The position numbers and the translations under genes are program-made. Positions 7,830 through 13,748 of a DNA stretch of 13,748 nt are shown piece by piece. This DNA comes from CAYYAQ01 sp964469555 (GTDB lineage: Bacteria; Planctomycetota; UBA1135; UBA2386), in assembly GCA_964469555.1 (NCBI GenBank), contig CAYYAQ010000137.1:1-13748 (forward strand), in the 5' to 3' direction. Below the pieces are notes generated by a model. The model saw only the letters and a program-made list of their open reading frames with translations. It had not been told where the DNA came from and did no database searches. Numbering within the stretch: the first letter of the stretch is position 1; the number at the start of each line of letters is the position of its first letter.

Positions 7830-10733
7830 ATGAGAATCTCGCCCAAGGCCGCCGGCCTGTTATTAGCGTCCGGCATCGGCTTCGCCGCCCAGGCCCAGCA
7901 GCAAGAGCCCGAGGCGCAGCGCCTCGCGCCTATCGAGCTGGGTGCTCCCTTCGCCGACAACGCGATCTTGCAACGACAGATGAAGGTGCCGGTCTGGGGC
8001 TGGAGCAAGTCGGGCTCGCTCATCACGGTGGAGTTCGCCGGACAAAAGAAGAGTGCGACCGCTGGCGACGATGGCAAGTGGATGCTTCGACTCGATCCCT
8101 TGCCGGCCAACGCCTCGCCAGCGTCGATGCTCATCAGCGACAGCGCGGGGGCGAAGGTGCGACTCGAGAACATCCTCGTCGGTGAGGTCTGGTTGGCATC
8201 GGGTCAGTCGAACATGCAGTGGATCGCCAGAAAGAGTTCGTGCAGCCTCATCATCAAGGCCCTGGCGAAGAACGGTGACGTGCCGCCGATTCGCGAGGCG
8301 AAGGTGACGAACTTCTTTTCCGCGCTGCATCCGATCGAGCACGCCAAGGTCGCATGGACGGATGGAACCAGTCTCGGTGATCACAGCGCCATCGCCTTCG
8401 CCTTTGCCCACAGGCTCTACCAGGAGTTGGGGGTGCCCATCGGCATCCTGAACTGTTCGTTCAGTCAGACCAGCATCGAGGCGTGGGTTCCGCGTGGTGG
8501 ATTTGCCGCCGGCACGGATGACCACAGCAGGAGCGTTCACCAGAAGATCCTCGAGACCGACCCGACGACGCCGGAGCATAGGGCGGCCTGGAACGCGTTC
8601 TACCAGCAGGTCGAGGCGGCCATCGCGGAGAACGCGGCGCTCGTCGCCAGGGGCGAGTCGGCCAAGCCGATCCCGAAAAGAACGCCGGGGAACATGGCGG
8701 GCAACCGGGACGCCTCCTGGCTGTTCAACGCCAGGCTCAATCCGATGATCCCTTACGCCATCCGTGGTGGAATCTGGAATCAGGGCTACGCCAACATGGG
8801 GGCGGGTCTGAAGTACTACGCCAACCTCCACAGCATGATCCGCGGTTGGCGTGAGTTGTGGCAGCGGTCGGAGTTGCCGGTGTACTTCCACCAGTTCTAT
8901 AGCCCAGGCAAGGGTGCCGATCTCATCAGCATCGGTTCGACGGCCGAGATGCGGCTGGCGACCTGGCTGGCGCGGGATATTCCGCACGCCAACATGGCGA
9001 GTCAGATCGACGTCACCGGCGCCATTCACTACCGGAGCAAGGCGGTTCCCGGGCAGCGGCTCGCCCTGCACGCGTTGAAGAATCAGTACGGCAAGAAGAT
9101 CGTCGCCGAGGGGCCGATGTTCAAGTCGTACCGCGTCGAGGGCGAGAAGCTCATCGTCGCCTTCGACTTTGCCGAGGGCGGCCTCGTGGTTGCCGAGACC
9201 CGCACGAACGCGACCGGCAAGGGCAAGAGGGGAACGACGGGGTTTGCCGATCCCAAGGCGATCGAGAACGGCGATGACCAGGTGACGCTGTTCTTTCTCG
9301 CCGATGAGCACCGCGTCTGGCATCGGGCGAGCATGCGGGTCGATGGCGACGAGGTGGTCCTCACCGCCAAGGGCGTGAAGTCTCCGCGTGGTGTCTCCTA
9401 CGGTACGAGCGCCATGGGTTTTGCGCCGAACGTCTACAATCGCGCCCTGCTGCCGATGACGCCGTTCATCTTCTACGATCACAAGCTGGTGACGAGCGAG
9501 ACCTGGCCCGACTCGCCGATCAAGATCGCGGGTGTGGAGTTGGATCCCAGCGCCGGGGGAAGGAGATACGAGTATCGCAAGATGCCCGTTCTCAGCACCC
9601 AGTTCCGCGACTACGGGGTGATCCAGGCCGGCACGCCGGTCACGTTCTGGGGGGCCGCGATTCACCCGCATGGTTACGAGGCGAAGGGTGAGGCCGTGAT
9701 CAAGTTCCACTTCGCCGGGATCGAGAAGACCATCCCCGTCACGCCTGGCATGCGCTACTGGGAGCACACGGTCCCGGCCATGCCGGCGAGCGCCGAGCCC
9801 AAGACGCTGCGGGTGGCTTTCATGATCGATGGTGAGGTCATTCACGAACGTGTCGCCGAGAACATGGTGGTCGGCGACGTGTGGTACGTCTCGGCGCCGT
9901 CGCCCGAGAAGCGCCGCCGCGGGAAGAAGGCTGCCGCGACTGGCGCCTCGACGGGTGTGGTGCGCGTCATGAAGCGCAAGGCCAAGCGCTCGACGTATCC
10001 CAAGCCGCATCGGCTCAGCGTCGCGACTTCGTCCACGCCGAAGAATCGATTCGCATCCGTCTGGGCCGATGCCGGCGGTGGCTTCGCGGCAGCGCTCGGT
10101 CAACGTATCGCGGCGAAGACCGGTAAGCCGGTGGGCATCGTCTACATGGAGAGTCATGACCCGGCGCTGAAGAGTTGGATCGGTCTGGACTACCTCAAGC
10201 AGGCGCCGAGCCTGATGGCTGACTACGAGGACCTCGCCAAGATCTACCCCGGCAATTCCCTCTACGATGCCAACGCCAGGCGCTACGTCGGTGAGTGGAA
10301 GGCGTACTGGAACGGCTTCGTTCGCGACATGATGACGAGCAAGCGCGTTCCCGGCGGTGCTCCCTGGGGGAGGTATCCATCCCTTTCGGCTTCCAGCACG
10401 AGCAAGGCGTCCCAGACTTACAACGGACTGGTCTGCACCTTCGCCCCCGGCAGCTTCAAGGGGATCGTCTTCATGTGCAGCGAGACGATGTTCGCAGCCG
10501 ACCATGGCGCTAACTACGGCTCCGAGCTATCGGCGCTGGCCAACTGCTGGAAGGATGGCTTCGCCGGCGAGGATCCCCACTTCTTCTACACCATCCCGAG
10601 CAAGGCGCTGGCGCCGAAGATCACCGGCTCGACTTCGATCAAGGGCAAGAGCACGGCTCACGAGATCCACGTCTGGTCGGGCGGTGAGCAGGCCTCGGCC
10701 TTGATCGACACGATCATGACCAAGGCCTACTGA
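7830..10733 (+). CDS. Secreted sialate O-acetylesterase-like protein with duplicated domains
   Basis: 967 residues; ATG 7830 opens a short signal peptide (MRISPKAAGLLLASGIGFAAQA). Residues 35-120 form a beta-sandwich leading into GEVWLASGQSNMQW, the nucleophile block of SGNH-fold sialate O-acetylesterases, with S127 as nucleophile. AIRGGIWNQGYAN, near residue 312, matches the family's later glycine/asparagine block, and H400 in AIHYRSK before GQRLALHAL is the likely catalytic His. The family removes acetyl esters from sugars in the periplasm or outside the cell. Residues about 615-960 repeat the same sandwich plus SGNH plan: VVGDVWYVSAPS aligns with LVGEVWLASGQS, but GQSNM becomes APSPE, followed by a Lys/Arg-rich insertion (to about residue 720). 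KPVGIVYMESHDPALKSW aligns with VPIGILNCSFSQTSIEAW. The second half is probably non-catalytic. The stop overlaps the next start (TGATG), implying translational coupling. Confidence 0.88.
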   Translation: MRISPKAAGLLLASGIGFAAQAQQQEPEAQRLAPIELGAPFADNAILQRQMKVPVWGWSKSGSLITVEFAGQKKSATAGDDGKWMLRLDPLPANASPASMLISDSAGAKVRLENILVGEVWLASGQSNMQWIARKSSCSLIIKALAKNGDVPPIREAKVTNFFSALHPIEHAKVAWTDGTSLGDHSAIAFAFAHRLYQELGVPIGILNCSFSQTSIEAWVPRGGFAAGTDDHSRSVHQKILETDPTTPEHRAAWNAFYQQVEAAIAENAALVARGESAKPIPKRTPGNMAGNRDASWLFNARLNPMIPYAIRGGIWNQGYANMGAGLKYYANLHSMIRGWRELWQRSELPVYFHQFYSPGKGADLISIGSTAEMRLATWLARDIPHANMASQIDVTGAIHYRSKAVPGQRLALHALKNQYGKKIVAEGPMFKSYRVEGEKLIVAFDFAEGGLVVAETRTNATGKGKRGTTGFADPKAIENGDDQVTLFFLADEHRVWHRASMRVDGDEVVLTAKGVKSPRGVSYGTSAMGFAPNVYNRALLPMTPFIFYDHKLVTSETWPDSPIKIAGVELDPSAGGRRYEYRKMPVLSTQFRDYGVIQAGTPVTFWGAAIHPHGYEAKGEAVIKFHFAGIEKTIPVTPGMRYWEHTVPAMPASAEPKTLRVAFMIDGEVIHERVAENMVVGDVWYVSAPSPEKRRRGKKAAATGASTGVVRVMKRKAKRSTYPKPHRLSVATSSTPKNRFASVWADAGGGFAAALGQRIAAKTGKPVGIVYMESHDPALKSWIGLDYLKQAPSLMADYEDLAKIYPGNSLYDANARRYVGEWKAYWNGFVRDMMTSKRVPGGAPWGRYPSLSASSTSKASQTYNGLVCTFAPGSFKGIVFMCSETMFAADHGANYGSELSALANCWKDGFAGEDPHFFYTIPSKALAPKITGSTSIKGKSTAHEIHVWSGGEQASALIDTIMTKAY

Positions 10734-10903
10734 TGGCAACGATGATGCAGAGGTTCACGAGTGGCGCGCTCGTTGTGCTGCTCGCCGGGGCAGTCGCGGC
10801 GCAGGGCGTCGGCGCGGCGATCGAGAAGGCGTCCAGGGCGCACCCACGCTGGGGTCGAAACCCCTGCCCTCGGAGGCCAGGAGGAAGACCCCTACGTATG
10901 TAA
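10733..10903 (+). pseudogene. Truncated start of a secreted-protein gene, interrupted by repeat copy D
   Basis: The ATG at 10733-10735 overlaps the esterase stop codon (TGATG), the usual layout of translationally coupled genes. The first residues make a good signal peptide: MATMMQRF, hydrophobic GALVVLLAGAVAAQ, then GVGAAIEKASRAHP. At residue 39 the frame enters repeat D and continues as Arg/Pro-rich sequence to a stop at 10901-10903, 56 residues in all. The most likely reading is that a third gene of a plus-strand operon once followed the esterase and lost everything after its signal region at the repeat boundary. It could also be a genuine short secreted peptide. Function unknown. Confidence 0.55.
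10849..10871. repeat. Dispersed repeat copy D (23-base core)
   Basis: Matches 2742-2764 at 22 of 23 positions (10866 is G instead of A), again ending at CCCTC. Only the hairpin and right boundary remain. It lies inside the frame of the truncated secreted ORF rather than in a clean intergenic region. Confidence 0.8.
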
Positions 10904-10914
10904 GTCTCGGTAGA

Positions 10915-10935
10915 TTCCGCATGAAGCTTGCGGAA
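10915..10935. terminator. Hairpin, weak terminator candidate
   Basis: TTCCGCA pairs with TGCGGAA, a perfect seven-base stem with a seven-base loop, 11 bases after the stop at 10903. No T-tract follows on either strand, so it may only protect a 3' end or be chance. Confidence 0.25.
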
Positions 10936-10994
10936 GCGTGGCCCGAGATCTGGTCTGGATCTCCGCGGTTCAGCGACAGATTCTTGCGTTCCTG

Positions 10995-11015
10995 CACCGC
11001 GAGGAACTCGCGGTG
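10995..11015. terminator. Strong hairpin between convergent genes
   Basis: CACCGCGAG pairs perfectly with CTCGCGGTG around a three-base GAA loop, a nine-base GC-rich stem. It lies 55 bases past the stop of the minus-strand membrane gene and downstream of the plus-strand genes, so it could end transcription from both sides. Neither strand has a run of T after the stem, so it is not a textbook intrinsic terminator. Confidence 0.45.
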
Positions 11016-11070
11016 TTGAGGCTGGCCCACCCAGGCTCCGTAGCCGGATTGCGGGTCTGCGGGGCCTGGA

Positions 11071-11707
11071 TCAGGCTACTCGCGAAGATCGTGCCCTGGA
11101 GGTCAGATCGGTAGCCACCGCCGTCAACCACAGCAGGGTGAGGACCATCACGGCCTTTTGTGCACCTGGCAACAATGGCATTGCCGCCACGCCACCCCAT
11201 TTGGTGCATCCGTAGAGGATCGCGCCGCAAACGGCAGATGCCAGCGCTAGAACTCCCGTCCATGCGACGATTGCCGACGTAGAAGGATCGCGCCGGGAAT
11301 CGACGAACACCGCGATATTCGCAATGACTCCGAACCCACCGAACAGCAGTGTGACCACTGCGTGGGTGATGGGGAGGTCAAGGGTGACCTGTGCGCACAT
11401 CAACATCGAGAACACAGTCGAAAGCACTCCTGTGACCCTGGTCAGATTTCGCCAGGTGTGCGTGCGCCACCAGAGTGGTATCAAGCCGAATACCATCAGC
11501 GAGAACGCGGCGAGCGTCGCGAGGATAGAACCTCCGAGATTGGGCTGCCCGTTCATTGCCTGAACGAGTAGCAGGTCGCAGAGGAAGTTCTGCCAGAAGC
11601 GGTAGTGGGTGCCGCTGGCATCGAAGCAGTCACCGCCCGGGTAGCACAACATGGACGAACCCAGCAGGACTACGAAGGCAACCAGTGCCGCACCGAGCAG
11701 TCGGCCT

Positions 11708-11727
<20 letters not shown>
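11071..11727 (-). CDS. Six-helix membrane protein, DUF998-like
   Basis: 218 residues from the ATG at 11727 (MTSSSTEGR); an upstream ATG at 11757 would add ten residues. A GGGAG lies 12 bases before the chosen start. About six hydrophobic segments (near residues 10-28, 65-86, 96-116, 121-143, 152-174, 188-206) mark an integral membrane protein. After the first helix comes CFDASGTHYRFWQNFLCDLL and a short polar loop with NGQPN, a pattern seen in small DUF998-like membrane proteins whose role is not established. Either start overlaps the 3' end of the dehydrogenase gene (by 20 or 50 bases), so it is probably translated from the same mRNA as the last gene of the cluster. The family link is tentative; the membrane topology is well supported. 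Confidence 0.7.
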
Positions 11728-12529
<802 letters not shown>

Positions 12530-12530
12530 G

Positions 12531-13748
12531 TCATTTCTCCGGTGCGGTGCTGTAGAGCATCTCGATTTCGTTCGCAAAGACCTTGTGCAACTTGCGTCGT
12601 CGGATCTTGAGGGTCGGAGTCAGCAGTTGGTTGTCGATGCTGAGGTCTGCCAATACCAGGCGGAAACACTTGATTGTGGACCACTCGGGCATGCCGCGGT
12701 TGGCGCGATCCACCAGGCGTTGGTAGCGGGCCAAGACCCGGGGTTCTTTGATCAGGGCGTCAGATCCCAGGCTCGCATCGATGTCGTGCAGGACGGCCCA
12801 TGTGCGTAGGTTGTCCTGGTTCGGGAAGATCAGCACGGCCGCAAATTTGTGACCGGCACCGATTACGACGGCTTCGCCGACCAGCGATTCTGCCATCAAA
12901 CGGGTTTCCAACGGTTGGGGCGTGACGTACTTGCCGGTAGAGAGCTTGAACAGGTTGTCCTTGCGGTCGGTGATGTGCAGGTGTCCGTGCTGATCGAACT
13001 CTCCCAGATCGCCAGTGCGGAACCAGCCCTGGTCGTCCAGGACGGCTGCGGTCTCCTCGGGTCGCAGGTAGTAACCCCGCATTACGTTGGGGCCGCGTGC
13101 CATCACCTCACCGTCGTCACCCAGCCGTACTTCGACGCCAGGCAGCGGCTCGCCGACAGTGTCTGAGCGGTTGTTGTGGGGACGGTTGAATGTGATCACA
13201 GGACTGGTTTCGGTCAGTCCGTAGCCCTGCAGCGGCATCATGCCGGCGGCAGCGAAGAANNNNNNNNNNGCTTGGATCGAGTGGTGCACCGCCGCAGATG
13301 ATGTATCGAATCCGTCCGCCGGTTGCTGCCCGCCACTTTGAGAACACCAGTTTGTCCGCCAGTCGCATCTGTAGTCCGTACCAACCACGTGGCGGCTCGC
13401 CGAGCTGAAACCGCGACGCCAGTCCGAGCGCCCAGCGGAACACCAGACGACTGAATCCAGTGAGTTGCGCGCCCGTGAAACGGACCCGCTCCTGCAGGCG
13501 TTCGAGCACCCGGGGAACTGTGGCGAACATCGTGGGGCGGACATCTTGCAGGGTCTCGCCGATTTCTGTCGGGTCGCAGAAGTAGATCGGTCCACCATTG
13601 TGGATGAAGGAGTAGTGCAGCGAACGCTGGAATACATGCGCTAGCGGCAAGAATGATATGAAGGTCTCGCTTGATGAGTCGTTGACGTCGTGAAGTTCCG
13701 CGAAGCCGGTCAGGCCATTCGACGACAGATTCTCGTGGGTGAGCATCA
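12531..13748 (-). CDS. Long-chain acyl-CoA synthetase (AMP-forming), 5' end outside window, internal N gap
   Basis: Activates a fatty acid with ATP to an acyl-adenylate, then to acyl-CoA. About 400 residues are visible. The window edge reads MLTHENLSSNG, which in this family directly follows the ATP-binding P-loop, so the P-loop and roughly 150-200 N-terminal residues lie beyond the window. Then come FLPLAHVFQR, PTMFATVPRVLERL and IICGGAPLDPS, a 10-base N gap, FFAAAGMMPLQGYGLTETSPV (A5 motif), GWFRTGDLGEF and ITDRKDNLFKLSTGKYV (A7/A8), and the C-terminal LTPTLKIRRRKL with the likely catalytic lysine. The two sides of the gap are in different frames only if the gap is taken as exactly 10 bases; homologues need about three or four residues there, so the gene is probably intact. 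Its stop overlaps the ribosome binding region of the dehydrogenase, showing an operon. Confidence 0.93.
13260..13269. other. Assembly gap (10 N) inside the acyl-CoA synthetase gene
   Basis: Ten unknown bases. The left piece (12531-13259, 243 codons with stop) and right piece (13270-13746, 159 codons) each keep an open frame up to the gap edge, so the missing length must be a multiple of three and the 10 is a placeholder. Confidence 0.95.

Larger units (their letters stand above)
10904..11070. other. Convergent intergenic region
   Basis: Lies between the plus-strand truncated ORF and the minus-strand membrane-protein gene. It contains two hairpins (10915-10935 and 10995-11015) and no supported gene. 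Confidence 0.5.

Noticed and set aside
7863..10505. 880-codon open frame antisense to the esterase gene
   Set aside because: A typical shadow of a GC-rich gene; the product is His/Arg/Leu-rich low-complexity sequence, whereas the plus strand encodes a recognised family.
1..10871. CRISPR array
   Set aside because: Copies are 2.6 to 5 kb apart, unequal in length, and no cas gene is present.
12531..13748. Pseudogene call for the acyl-CoA synthetase
   Set aside because: The only frame break is at the N gap, whose length is a placeholder; all visible motifs are intact.

Overview
This window is GC-rich bacterial DNA. Its left three quarters look like a planctomycete or close PVC-group relative. 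The basis is protein architecture: a large secreted protein joining a ThuA domain, a PVC-type heme-binding propeller, HEAT-like repeats and a C-terminal cytochrome c; a secreted sialate O-acetylesterase-like protein; and a secreted two-domain protein ending in a sugar-isomerase-like TIM barrel. No rRNA or marker gene fixes the taxonomy.

Layout. 1-97: a repeat copy, cut by the window start. 170-1978 (+): secreted beta-sandwich plus TIM-barrel protein. 1979-2896: a gene-poor stretch with a small orphan minus-strand ORF (2045-2389), a second full repeat copy (2668-2764) and the broken C-terminal tail of an acyl-CoA synthetase-type enzyme (2767-2841). 2897-7519 (+): the 1540-residue ThuA/heme-binding/cytochrome protein. 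7520-7829: intergenic, with a third, shorter repeat copy. 7830-10733 (+): duplicated sialate O-acetylesterase-like protein. 10733-10903 (+): the start of a translationally coupled secreted protein, cut off by a fourth repeat copy. 10904-11070: a convergent intergenic region with two hairpins. 11071-13748 (-): a tight cluster read leftwards of a long-chain acyl-CoA synthetase (5' end outside the window, internal N gap), an HSDL2-like short-chain dehydrogenase and a six-helix membrane protein.

Function. The three large plus-strand genes all encode exported proteins and fit periplasmic or surface breakdown of complex carbohydrates: removal of acetyl esters, sugar conversion or recognition, and heme-linked sugar oxidation. 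This is inferred from domains and proximity; large gaps argue against one simple operon. The minus-strand cluster points instead to fatty acid or isoprenoid-type acyl activation and redox metabolism.

The most unusual signal is a dispersed repeat present four times in one orientation. All copies stop at the same right-hand boundary but begin at different points on the left. The right end carries a small hairpin preceded, on the minus strand, by GTAG in two copies, as in REP elements. Two copies sit directly against recognisable gene remnants, so the repeat may mark rearrangement junctions or be a mobile, non-autonomous element.
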